Assembly: GCA_017475265.1 (NCBI GenBank)
Contig: JAFVFY010000047.1
Location: 1-63,579, forward strand
DNA from: Prevotella sp.
GTDB lineage: Bacteria > Bacteroidota > Bacteroidia > Bacteroidales > Bacteroidaceae
DNA: 63,579 bases
Direction of reading: 5' to 3'
A program made the translations under genes and the position numbers. This document shows positions 26,723-34,856 of the stretch, piece by piece. Each line of letters begins with the position of its first letter. Within the stretch, counting starts at the first letter, position 1. The notes under the pieces were generated by a model that made no database searches, was not told where the DNA came from, and worked only from the letters and a program-made list of their open reading frames with translations.

Positions 26723-27274
26723 ATGAATTTATATCTTAGGTATTTTGACGACGAGACACTTGTAACGAGTGTCGATGCCGCCATTGACTTTTTGAAGAGT
26801 CTTGAAGAGATTGACGTTGACCCGGCACTGGAGGCTGACATACGTGAATATGCCGCGAGTAATGTGCTCTATCCCAAGCGTTATAAGATTCGCTCACGTG
26901 TGTACTTTATTATCATAAAGACAGTGGCCAATAACATGCAGGAGTTCAAGGAACACCGCAATCAGAAGAAGGAAGGCAAAGACGGCGAAGAGGTAAAGGT
27001 ACGTCCGGCATCGGCTGAGATACTGAAACTCAACGAAGAGAGGCCCGGATGGTATGAGGGCGACATGCTCTTCAAACGTGTGAACTATGACCCTGCCAAG
27101 GGGAAGTATCGCTATCTGGACACTACGTTTGTGGCTCACGTGAAGGCCAATTCGGGCATGGATTGCTACAACCGCATTGTCAGCCACCTGCAGGAACGTG
27201 TAGACTCGCGCAGCCAGTTCCCTTCAGCAAAGGGAAAGAACTTCAAGTTCCGCTTCTTGGGATTGGCAAAGTAA
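26723..27274 (+). CDS. Conserved hypothetical protein upstream of ssb
   Basis: 183 aa, soluble, no signal or membrane segment. Charged, with a lysine/glutamate-rich stretch (HRNQKKEGKDGEE) in the middle and a basic C-terminus (KGKNFKFRFLGLAK). I do not recognise a domain. It lies 48 bp after tRNA-Gly and 14 bp before ssb, so it may be co-transcribed with ssb and read through from the tRNA promoter. A nucleic-acid-linked role would fit the neighbour but is only inference. Confidence 0.75.
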   Translation: MNLYLRYFDDETLVTSVDAAIDFLKSLEEIDVDPALEADIREYAASNVLYPKRYKIRSRVYFIIIKTVANNMQEFKEHRNQKKEGKDGEEVKVRPASAEILKLNEERPGWYEGDMLFKRVNYDPAKGKYRYLDTTFVAHVKANSGMDCYNRIVSHLQERVDSRSQFPSAKGKNFKFRFLGLAK

Positions 27275-27288
27275 GGCCTTAACACATT

Positions 27289-27636
27289 ATGAACAAGGTA
27301 ATGCTTATCGGAAATGTGGGTACCGACCCCGAAGTGCGCTACGTAGACCAAGGTGTCGCCGTGGCCCGTTTCCGCTTTGCCACCACCGAGAAGGGGTACA
27401 CTTTGCAGAATGGTACTCAGGTGCCCGACCATACCGACTGGCACAATATTATTATGTGGCGACGGCTGGCAGAAATCGTGGAACGATATGTACATAAGGG
27501 CGACAAGCTCTACATAGAGGGACGGCTACGCTATACTGCCTACGATGACAAGAAGGGACAGCGACAGTATGTCACAGAAATCTGGGCCGACAACATGGAG
27601 ATGCTGACACCAAAGCAGACGACCACCAACTCTTAA
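27289..27636 (+). CDS. ssb: Single-stranded DNA-binding protein
   Basis: 115 aa. An OB fold covers almost the whole protein: MNKVMLIGNVGTDPEVRY, WHNIIMWRRLAE, KGDKLYIEGRLRY, and the final strand YVTEIWADNMEML. The usual disordered tail with an acidic tip (DDDLPF-like), used to recruit repair proteins, is missing; the protein ends KQTTTNS, and the last codons run into a heptamer tract. It may be a second, short SSB paralogue, or the tail may have been lost when the tract formed. Confidence 0.9.
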   Translation: MNKVMLIGNVGTDPEVRYVDQGVAVARFRFATTEKGYTLQNGTQVPDHTDWHNIIMWRRLAEIVERYVHKGDKLYIEGRLRYTAYDDKKGQRQYVTEIWADNMEMLTPKQTTTNS

Positions 27637-27664
27637 CCCTAAACTCTCAACCCTCAACTCTCAA
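27630..27664 (+). repeat. Heptamer tract between ssb and gldE
   Basis: Five heptamers of CTCTCAA/CCCTCAA type that contain the ssb stop codon and reach to 8 nt before the GTG start of gldE. Confidence 0.85.
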
Positions 27665-27671
27665 CTCCCTA

Positions 27672-28991
27672 GTGGACTATCTTCAACAACTGTTCAGCGA
27701 AGTACAACTGAATCCCTTGGGGTTCGGCGAAATCTTTGCTGCTCTTTTGGCGTGCCTGCTTCTCTTCGCCTCTGGCTTTGCCTCTGGGTCTGAGATAGCG
27801 TTCTTCTCACTATCGCCCACCGACCTCAACGAGCTTGACGAGGACAAGAACCCTGCCGACGAGAAGATCGTGAAACTGCGTAAGGACAGCGAGCGCACAC
27901 TGGCCACTATACTTATCACCAACAACCTGGTGAACGTCACCATTATCATGCTGGCCAACTATTTCTTTGCCAGCTGGATAAACTTCGGTCATGCATTATG
28001 GCTGGAGTTCGTCGTGGTCACCATTCTCCTGACTTTCCTTCTCCTGCTCTTTGGTGAGATTATCCCCAAGGTGTACTGCGGACAGCATGCCCTGAAGGTA
28101 TGCCGCCGTTTTGCCTCACCCATCATGGCCCTGAGCAAATTGTTCCGTCCCTTGTCTGCCATCCTCATCAGCACGGGTGCACTGGCAGAGCGAGTGGTGC
28201 AGAAGGAGAACCGAGTGCTCAGTGTCGATGACCTGGAACAGGCTCTGGAGCTGACTGACAAGGAGGAGCTGAAGGACGAGCAGAACATGTTGGAAGGCAT
28301 CGTGCGCTTCGGCGATGAGACCGCAAAGGAAGTGATGACCAGTCGTCAGGACATCGTCGCCCTCGACTTCCACACACCTTTCCCAGAGGTCATGCGTTGC
28401 ATCGTGGAGAACAACTACTCGCGCATACCCGTCTACCAGGACTCCATTGACAACATCCGGGGCATCCTCTACATCAAGGACCTCCTGCCACACTTGGGTA
28501 AGCCCGCCTCCTTCCGGTGGCAGTCACTTATCCGTCCACCTTACTTTGTGCCCGAGACTAAAAAGATTGACGACCTGCTGCGTGAGTTCCAGGAGAACAA
28601 GGTGCACATCGCCATCGTCGTCGACGAGTTTGGCGGTACCAGTGGACTCATCACTCTGGAGGACATCCTCGAAGAGATTGTAGGAGAGATTAATGATGAA
28701 TATGATGAGGAGCAGAAAACATACGTCCGCGTCAATGCCAACACCTACATCTTCGAGGGAAAGACCCTTCTGGCCGACTTCTACAAGATTCTCCACCTCG
28801 ACGATGAAGTCTTTGAGGATGCCGAGGGCGATGCCGACACCCTTGCCGGACTGATGCTAGAATTGAAGGAAGACTTCCCTCGTCTGCACGAAAGGATTGA
28901 TTTCAAGGGCTTTAAGTTTGAGATTGTTGGTATCGATGGCCACCGTATCTCCCGCATCAAGGTGGTGCTCGACAACGCAGATAAGACTTAG
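27672..28991 (+). CDS. gldE: CBS-domain membrane protein GldE (CNNM/CorC-like)
   Basis: 439 aa. N-terminal DUF21/CNNM membrane domain with three to four transmembrane segments (about 15-165), a CBS pair (about 205-325, SRIPVYQDSIDNIRGILYIKDLL and VDEFGGTSGLITLEDILEEIVGEI), then a CorC_HlyC domain (about 345-430). In Flavobacteria GldE supports gliding and type IX secretion; in non-gliding Bacteroidales relatives it probably handles divalent cations or envelope functions. GTG at 27672 is the only good start after the heptamer tract. It converges on the receptor gene, 16 bp between stops. Confidence 0.85.
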   Translation: MDYLQQLFSEVQLNPLGFGEIFAALLACLLLFASGFASGSEIAFFSLSPTDLNELDEDKNPADEKIVKLRKDSERTLATILITNNLVNVTIIMLANYFFASWINFGHALWLEFVVVTILLTFLLLLFGEIIPKVYCGQHALKVCRRFASPIMALSKLFRPLSAILISTGALAERVVQKENRVLSVDDLEQALELTDKEELKDEQNMLEGIVRFGDETAKEVMTSRQDIVALDFHTPFPEVMRCIVENNYSRIPVYQDSIDNIRGILYIKDLLPHLGKPASFRWQSLIRPPYFVPETKKIDDLLREFQENKVHIAIVVDEFGGTSGLITLEDILEEIVGEINDEYDEEQKTYVRVNANTYIFEGKTLLADFYKILHLDDEVFEDAEGDADTLAGLMLELKEDFPRLHERIDFKGFKFEIVGIDGHRISRIKVVLDNADKT

Positions 28992-29007
28992 GTCTGCGAA
29001 GAACCTG

Positions 29008-32000
29008 TTACATTGGTCCTCCGAACCTTCCACCTCCAAAGCCTCCACCACCAAAGCCACCGCCTCCAAAGCCTCCACCTCCGCCGCCTCTACGGCCACC
29101 ACCGCGTCCTTCACGACCGAAGCCTTCGCGTCGGCCTTCACCACGGTTGGCTTCACCACCGCGTCCGCCGAAGAAGTTCATGCGATAGCTCACATGGACC
29201 ATAGCATAACTGGTGATGGCATTCACCTCTTGGTCGCGCCATCCGTTGGCGTTGACGGTGCGGTTGAAGTTGGTCTGCTCGTGCAGGATGTCGTACCACT
29301 GGAGCATGACGGTCATCTTCTTGCCACGCAGGAAACTGTGGGAAAGCTGCGCGTTCCATATCAGCTCATTGGTGTTGAGCGTGGCATCGGTATATCCGCG
29401 TTTGCTGTAGCAGTGGAAGTCGGTTGAGAGGTTTGAGCCCCAAGGGAAGGTGATGCGTGTGTTGCCGCCGTAGTTGTAGTTCCACGTTGTCTGGTTGCGG
29501 CTGGACTGCAGCTCGTTCTCAGTACGGGCGTAGGTGGCGCGACAGTTGAGCGAGACGTTGAGCCATTTGTTGCGGAAGCTGAGCGAGACGTTGGGTGCTA
29601 CGTTGTAGGAATGGGTCACATTGCGGTCGGGGATGGCCGTACGGTTCAGGTTCACGTAGCCAATGTGATGGCTGTAGCTACCGTCGATACCTCCGCTGAA
29701 ATCCCAGCGGTTCAGCGTGTCGAGGCCTATGTTAAACGATACTCCGGCACGGGTGTTCCAGTTGCCGTTGATGTTCTCCGGCCTTGAGATACGTCCGCCC
29801 GTCTCCTCGTTGTAGGTCACGATGTTGCCGATTGAGTTGGTCGTCAGCGACCAGTTGATGTTGGCGCTATAGCTCCAGTGGCGTTGGTTCTTAGGCACCT
29901 GAAAACCAAGGCTGTCCTCCACGAAGGTAGGCTTGCGCTGCTGCTGGTAGTTAGTGCTCAGGTTGTAGGTGAATGAGGGCTTCAGTCCTGGATTACCCAT
30001 TGATATGTTAAGCGGGTTGGTGTCATCGTAGATGTCGAGCAGCTGGGTGATGCTGGGTTGCTGCGTCTGTCCACGCATCTGCACCTGTAGGTTGGAGTAC
30101 TGGGTGAAGCGGTAGCGGAGGTTCAGCGTGGGCGAGAAGTTCGAGACGACGCGCACGGTATCAATGGGAACGCCCAGATACTGCTGGATGTAGTGCGAGC
30201 GTTGCGGCTGGATGGAGACACCCACGTTCATGTTGTATTTCTCGCGGTTCAGGCGCAGCTGTACGTCGATGTTATGTCCGTGTTCGGTGCGTTCGGAGAA
30301 GCGGCTCAGACGGTCGCTGAGATACATCTCCAAGGGGTTGTCCAGATAGCCGAACAGCGAACCCCAGTCGTGGTATTCGTTGAGCGCGTTGCTGAAAGCC
30401 TCGTAGCTGTAGTCAGGGAAGTCGTAGGTCGCGGGGTCATTCTTCTGGTGACTGTAGCTGTAGCGATACATCACCTGCAGGAAGATTCCTTCCTGGCCCA
30501 CCATGCGGCGCCCGCCGCCGTTGCGCCCTCGGCCAAAGGGTCCGCGTCCCTGCTGCTGCAGGGTGTCCTCGGGCGTGACCTTCTTTGGGAAGATATACAG
30601 TGGTTCGGTATATGTTACTCCCAGTGATAGGCTGAAGTTATCGTTCTTGGAATTGGTGTATCGGTTGGTCTGGTAGGTGGAGTCGTTGCCGAAGCGGTCT
30701 TTTGTCTGGTAGAGGTGTACAAAAGAGAGACTACCGTTCTGGTTGTTGCCGTCACGATAGCTAATGTTCGAGCTAATGGTCACATTACGTCCATTGCGGC
30801 CGAAGCGACGGTAGAGCTGTAGCTGCGAGCTGAGACTCTTGTTGTCGCCCTCGCCGAGCGACTTGTTCTGCCGACCGTTCACAATTATATCCTGGAGACT
30901 TGTGGATTGGGAGTTGAGAGAATCTCCTCTACTCATGTTACCAAAATCTAAACTCTCCACTCTAAACTCAGAATCATAGTCGAAGGGGTTGGCGTTGAAC
31001 GAAGCGGAGGTGGAGTAGGAGCGGTTGTCGCTGGTGGAGAAATTGATGTCGGGGCGGAAGGACAGCGTGGTCATCGAGTCGATGGTCCACTGTAGGTTCA
31101 TGTTTCCTGTCCAGTTGTTGTTGCGCGAGTAGCTCTGGCTCACGCTGTTGGAGAACGAACCGCTACGCGTGTTCACGTAGTTCTCGCTGCCCGTGCGGTT
31201 CCAGTTGTCGGCATCGCCACGGTTCCACGTCACACGGCCGCTCAACTTCAGGTCTTTATCATTCTCATAGCTGATGTCGAGTGCCGCAGTCTTTGTCTCG
31301 CGTTGTCCCTGATTGTTGCCTCGCCCACGTCCGCCACGGCCCGAGAAACCTCTGTCGTTCACGTTGTTGGCGTTGCCCATGAAGGTGTAGCGCATGGCTC
31401 CGAAGGGCTTCATGGCCGTCAGTCGTATACCGTAGCGTCCGTCAGTACCGTAGCCCACGTCGGGGTTGGCTTGCAGGCCGTTGCGGGCGCTGCGCTTTGT
31501 GACGAACTCCAAGACGAAGTCATCGTTGCCGTCGTCAACGCCCGTCAGGCGGCTTAGGTCGCTCTTCTCGTCGTAGGCCTTTACCTTGTCAATCACGTAG
31601 CTGGGCAGGTTCTTCATCACCGCGTCGTTGTTGCCAGTCATAAAGTCGCGGCCGTCCAACTTGAATCTCCTCACATTCTTGCCGTTGATGCTGATTTTCC
31701 CGTCGTCGTCAATCTTTGCGCCGGGCAGCACCTCCACCAGGGCCTCGATGACGCTTCCCTCAGGCACGCGGAAGGCATCGGCATTATAGACAACGGTGTC
31801 GTCCTTGATAACCATCTTCGGCACGTTACCCGTGACCACCGCCTCGTCGAGCACCACGGCATTAGGCTCCATGACGATATTGCCCAAGGTGAGATTGCGC
31901 CCTCGCACTTTGGTCAGGCTCCGAAGCACCTCCTTATAGCCCAGGTAGCTGATTTTCAATAGATAATTGCCCTCTCTGGTATTGCTAAAGGTGAAACGTC

Positions 32001-32187
32001 CTTGCTCATCGGAGATAACCCCGGCGGTAAACGTGGTGTCGGCCTTATTTATCTTGTAGAGCTGAAGGGTAGCGCTGACCAGTGCCTGTTGGCTTTCCTG
32101 GTCAACGATGCGACCCGTAATCTGGGCTGCTGTTTGTAGCACACCTAGAAGAAGTGCTGTCAGTAAGGCGGCATATCGGTGTTCCAT
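29008..32187 (-). CDS. Outer-membrane beta-barrel (TonB receptor-like) protein with glycine-rich tail
   Basis: 1059 aa. Signal peptide to about 22, carboxypeptidase-regulatory-like domain (about 23-105, ITGRIVDQESQQALVSATLQLY), plug (about 115-230), then a barrel of the outer-membrane beta-barrel 3 type. The last recognisable strand is SYAMVHVSYRMNFF; it is followed by about 50 residues rich in Gly and Arg (GGGGFGGGGFGGGRFGGPM at the very end). A second Gly/Arg patch (GRGGRGRGNNQGQR) sits near 290. No SusD partner, so it may take up a peptide, metal complex or small ligand. It faces GH105 across a 367-bp divergent region. Confidence 0.85.
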   Translation of the reverse strand: MEHRYAALLTALLLGVLQTAAQITGRIVDQESQQALVSATLQLYKINKADTTFTAGVISDEQGRFTFSNTREGNYLLKISYLGYKEVLRSLTKVRGRNLTLGNIVMEPNAVVLDEAVVTGNVPKMVIKDDTVVYNADAFRVPEGSVIEALVEVLPGAKIDDDGKISINGKNVRRFKLDGRDFMTGNNDAVMKNLPSYVIDKVKAYDEKSDLSRLTGVDDGNDDFVLEFVTKRSARNGLQANPDVGYGTDGRYGIRLTAMKPFGAMRYTFMGNANNVNDRGFSGRGGRGRGNNQGQRETKTAALDISYENDKDLKLSGRVTWNRGDADNWNRTGSENYVNTRSGSFSNSVSQSYSRNNNWTGNMNLQWTIDSMTTLSFRPDINFSTSDNRSYSTSASFNANPFDYDSEFRVESLDFGNMSRGDSLNSQSTSLQDIIVNGRQNKSLGEGDNKSLSSQLQLYRRFGRNGRNVTISSNISYRDGNNQNGSLSFVHLYQTKDRFGNDSTYQTNRYTNSKNDNFSLSLGVTYTEPLYIFPKKVTPEDTLQQQGRGPFGRGRNGGGRRMVGQEGIFLQVMYRYSYSHQKNDPATYDFPDYSYEAFSNALNEYHDWGSLFGYLDNPLEMYLSDRLSRFSERTEHGHNIDVQLRLNREKYNMNVGVSIQPQRSHYIQQYLGVPIDTVRVVSNFSPTLNLRYRFTQYSNLQVQMRGQTQQPSITQLLDIYDDTNPLNISMGNPGLKPSFTYNLSTNYQQQRKPTFVEDSLGFQVPKNQRHWSYSANINWSLTTNSIGNIVTYNEETGGRISRPENINGNWNTRAGVSFNIGLDTLNRWDFSGGIDGSYSHHIGYVNLNRTAIPDRNVTHSYNVAPNVSLSFRNKWLNVSLNCRATYARTENELQSSRNQTTWNYNYGGNTRITFPWGSNLSTDFHCYSKRGYTDATLNTNELIWNAQLSHSFLRGKKMTVMLQWYDILHEQTNFNRTVNANGWRDQEVNAITSYAMVHVSYRMNFFGGRGGEANRGEGRREGFGREGRGGGRRGGGGGGFGGGGFGGGGFGGGRFGGPM

Positions 32188-32300
32188 TGAAAAGGGTCTC
32201 TTTTTGTTTTTGTGCGTTACCTATTAGACGCCCATTTTCGGAAATGTTTAATTCGAAAGGAATAAATTAACATTCCTTTCGGTTTTCCCCAGGATCAGGT

Positions 32301-32375
32301 AATCAGTCATGCAAGCCTGACTTCTCAGGAGGCATACTTGTGGCCGCCTAAGAAGTCAGACTTGCATGACTGATT
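32301..32375. repeat. Large hairpin, 25-bp arms with one mismatch
   Basis: Left arm 32301-32325 and right arm 32351-32375 pair at 24 of 25 positions (both contain CAGTCATGCAAG or its complement). The inner 25 nt can add six more pairs (AGGAGGC/GCCGCCT). No T run follows, and both flanking genes point away, so it is not an ordinary terminator. Confidence 0.8.
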
Positions 32376-32505
32376 TAGTTACTGAGGATGTCTTCAAAAA
32401 GTTTGGAGGATAAAGAAAAAAACTATCTTTCCACTTTACAAGTGCGAAGTTTTTCGCTTTGCTCAAGGAAACTCCTCCGTCTCGGCATAAAAAAGATTAA
32501 AATCT

Positions 32506-32536
32506 TTTGTTCTGCTCTCGACTTTTCGTAACTTTG
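32506..32536 (+). promoter_or_regulatory. Promoter of GH105 (and possibly recA)
   Basis: TTTG (32506-32509), 19 nt, TAACTTTG (32529-32536), 18 nt before the GH105 start codon. Confidence 0.7.
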
Positions 32537-32554
32537 CGCCGTTAAAAGACAATT

Positions 32555-33718
32555 ATGAGTATGACGACCATTCAGAGACTACTATCCTTGGCACTCTTTT
32601 CCCTTTGTTCTCTCTTTGCCATCGCCCAGGCGACGGCTGACGACGTGCTGGCCACCGCCCGTTTGGTGAACGACTATTTCATGGCGAAGTATAAAGACCC
32701 GACCGTGCCGACTAACGTAAAGAAAATCCGTCCTAGCAGCCTTTGGACTCGCGCCGTCTATTACGAAGGACTGATGGCCCTGCAGCGCGTTGACCCGCAG
32801 AAACGCTATCTGGACTATGCTCTTACCTGGGCCGAGTTCCACAAGTGGACGCCGCGCAACGGCAATCAGACCTGCGATGCCGATGACCAGTGCTGCGGCC
32901 AGACTTATCTGGAACTTGGTCAGATGCAGAAGGGCGAGTGGTCAATGGTCGATGGTAAATATATAGATAATGTACGTGAGAACCTGGACTACCAGATGAA
33001 GACGCCCAATCCGAAGAACGGCTCGCTCTACGGTTGGTGGACTTGGATTGATGCCATACAGATGGCTATGCCGCTCTACGTGCAGATGTATAAGGTGACG
33101 GGCGATAAGAAATATCTTGACCACGCCATGAAGATGTACCGCTGGAGCCGCAATGAGTGTGGCGGCGGACTCTTCAATGTGAAGGAAGGTCTGTGGTGGC
33201 GCGATGCCGACTACGTGCCGCCCTACAAGGAGCCCGACGGACAACAGTGCTACTGGAGCCGTGGCAATGGATGGGTATATGCCGCGCTGGTGCGCTGTAT
33301 GGACCTGCTGCCTGAGAAATCGAAGGAGTACAAGGAGCTGAAGCGCGACTTCATGCTCATGAGCGAGGGCCTCTTGAAATGTCAGCGCGAGGACGGTTTC
33401 TGGCAGCCCAGTCTCGTCTCGTCGAACTATGCCATGCCTGAGACCAGCGGCACATCGCTCTTCCTTTATGGCTTCGCCTGGGGCATGCAGAAAGGCTATC
33501 TCAAGACGGAGACCTACCGTCCTGCTGCCGACCGTGCTTGGCAGGCAATGGTCAAAACATGCGTTCACCCCGACGGTTTCCTCGGATGGATGCAGGGCAC
33601 GGGCAAGGACCCCTCTGCCGGACAGCCGCTGAGCTACACCCGCATCCCCGACTTCGAGGACTACGGTACGGGCTGCTTCCTGCTGGGTGCGACGGAATAC
33701 TACAAACTGCTGAAATAA
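32555..33718 (+). CDS. GH105-type unsaturated glucuronyl/galacturonyl hydrolase, secreted
   Basis: 387 aa with signal peptide (LLSLALFSLCSLFAIAQA). (alpha/alpha)6-barrel features: RPSSLWTRAVYYEGLMAL, CDADDQCCGQTYLEL, YGWWTWIDAIQMAMPLYVQ with the probable catalytic Asp166, and YWSRGNGWVYAAL. Family members hydrate the 4,5-unsaturated uronic acid left by polysaccharide lyases on pectin (rhamnogalacturonan) fragments. No lyase is nearby, so the upstream steps are elsewhere. Residues EWSMVDGKY are encoded by two GTCAATG-like heptamers, resembling the QCSMVNG repeats of the fused ketosynthase. recA follows after 24 bp. Confidence 0.85.
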   Translation: MSMTTIQRLLSLALFSLCSLFAIAQATADDVLATARLVNDYFMAKYKDPTVPTNVKKIRPSSLWTRAVYYEGLMALQRVDPQKRYLDYALTWAEFHKWTPRNGNQTCDADDQCCGQTYLELGQMQKGEWSMVDGKYIDNVRENLDYQMKTPNPKNGSLYGWWTWIDAIQMAMPLYVQMYKVTGDKKYLDHAMKMYRWSRNECGGGLFNVKEGLWWRDADYVPPYKEPDGQQCYWSRGNGWVYAALVRCMDLLPEKSKEYKELKRDFMLMSEGLLKCQREDGFWQPSLVSSNYAMPETSGTSLFLYGFAWGMQKGYLKTETYRPAADRAWQAMVKTCVHPDGFLGWMQGTGKDPSAGQPLSYTRIPDFEDYGTGCFLLGATEYYKLLK

Positions 33719-33742
33719 CTCAAACTTTAAATACAGATTATT

Positions 33743-34774
33743 ATGGCAAAGAAAGAAGAAAACACAGAGGCCTTGAACCCTCAGCAGGAGAAGCTGAAGG
33801 CGCTTCAGGCTGCTATGTCAAAAATTGAAAAGGACTTTGGCAAGGGAAGCATCATGCGTATGGGCGACGAACAGGTGGAGCATGTGGATGTCATTCCGAC
33901 GGGTTCCATCGGACTGAACGCCGCACTCGGCGTGGGCGGCTACCCCAAGGGACGCATCATAGAAATCTACGGTCCGGAGTCAAGTGGTAAGACCACGCTG
34001 GCCATCCATGCCATTGCCGAGTGTCAGAGGGCTGGTGGCATCGCCGCATTCATCGATGCGGAGCATGCCTTCGACCGCTTCTATGCACAGAAGTTGGGTG
34101 TCGATGTGGACAACCTTTACATCTCGCAGCCCGACAACGGTGAACAGGCGCTGGAGATTGCCGACCAGCTGATTCGCTCGGCTGCCATCGACATCATCGT
34201 TATTGACTCCGTAGCTGCCCTGACACCGAAGAAGGAGATTGAGGGCGACATGGGCGACTCCGCTGTCGGTCTGCATGCCCGCTTGATGAGCCAGGCGCTG
34301 CGCAAGGTCACCTCGACCATCGCCAAGACCAACACCACCTGTATCTTCATCAATCAGTTGCGTGAGAAGATTGGCGTGATGTTCGGCAATCCTGAGACCA
34401 CCACCGGCGGTAATGCCCTGAAGTTCTATGCTTCCGTGCGCCTCGATATCCGTCGTGTGACGAGCATCAAGGACGGCGACAACGTCATCGGCAACCAGGT
34501 GCGCGTGAAGGTGGTGAAGAACAAGGTGGCCCCGCCATTCCGCAAGGCAGAGTTTGAGATTACCTTCGGCGAGGGCATATCGAAGATTGGCGAAATCATC
34601 GACCTCGGTGTGGAGTATGGCATCATCAAGAAGAGCGGCTCGTGGTTCAGCTATCAGGACTCCAAGCTGGCACAGGGACGCGATGCCACCAAACAGTTGC
34701 TGAAGGACAATCCTGAGCTGTGCGAAGAGCTGGAGGCGCAGATTATGCAAGCCATTGGCGACAGCCAAGAGTAA
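33743..34774 (+). CDS. recA: Recombinase RecA
   Basis: 343 aa. Walker A GPESSGKT at 77-84, Walker [11 protein letters not shown], loop 2 region [24 protein letters not shown], standard length. Filament-forming ATPase for strand exchange and SOS induction. It lies only 24 bp after GH105, an unusual neighbour, and no good Bacteroidota promoter is visible in that gap, so either an internal promoter in GH105 or co-transcription is likely. The stop codon lies inside a perfect heptamer tract shared with the stop of the convergent tolC-like gene. Confidence 0.97.
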   Translation: MAKKEENTEALNPQQEKLKALQAAMSKIEKDFGKGSIMRMGDEQVEHVDVIPTGSIGLNAALGVGGYPKGRIIEIYGPESSGKTTLAIHAIAECQRAGGIAAFIDAEHAFDRFYAQKLGVDVDNLYISQPDNGEQALEIADQLIRSAAIDIIVIDSVAALTPKKEIEGDMGDSAVGLHARLMSQALRKVTSTIAKTNTTCIFINQLREKIGVMFGNPETTTGGNALKFYASVRLDIRRVTSIKDGDNVIGNQVRVKVVKNKVAPPFRKAEFEITFGEGISKIGEIIDLGVEYGIIKKSGSWFSYQDSKLAQGRDATKQLLKDNPELCEELEAQIMQAIGDSQE

Positions 34775-34856
34775 GTCTAGGATCTGAAGTCTAAGGTCTG
34801 AAGTCTGAAGTCTAAAGTCTAAAGTCTAAGGTCTATAGTCAATGTTCTGAGGTCAA
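34773..34856. repeat. Twelve-heptamer tract between recA and the TolC-like gene
   Basis: 84 nt that divide cleanly into twelve heptamers of AAGTCTA/AGGTCTG type, with no gap. Both convergent stop codons (recA TAA at 34772-34774 and the TolC-like TGA at 34853-34855) lie in it. It does not form a terminator hairpin. Confidence 0.88.

Larger units (their letters stand above)
32188..32554. other. 367-bp divergent intergenic region
   Basis: Holds a 75-bp hairpin (32301-32375) and the GH105 promoter (32506-32536). No promoter for the receptor gene stands out on the minus strand. No gene seen. Confidence 0.6.
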
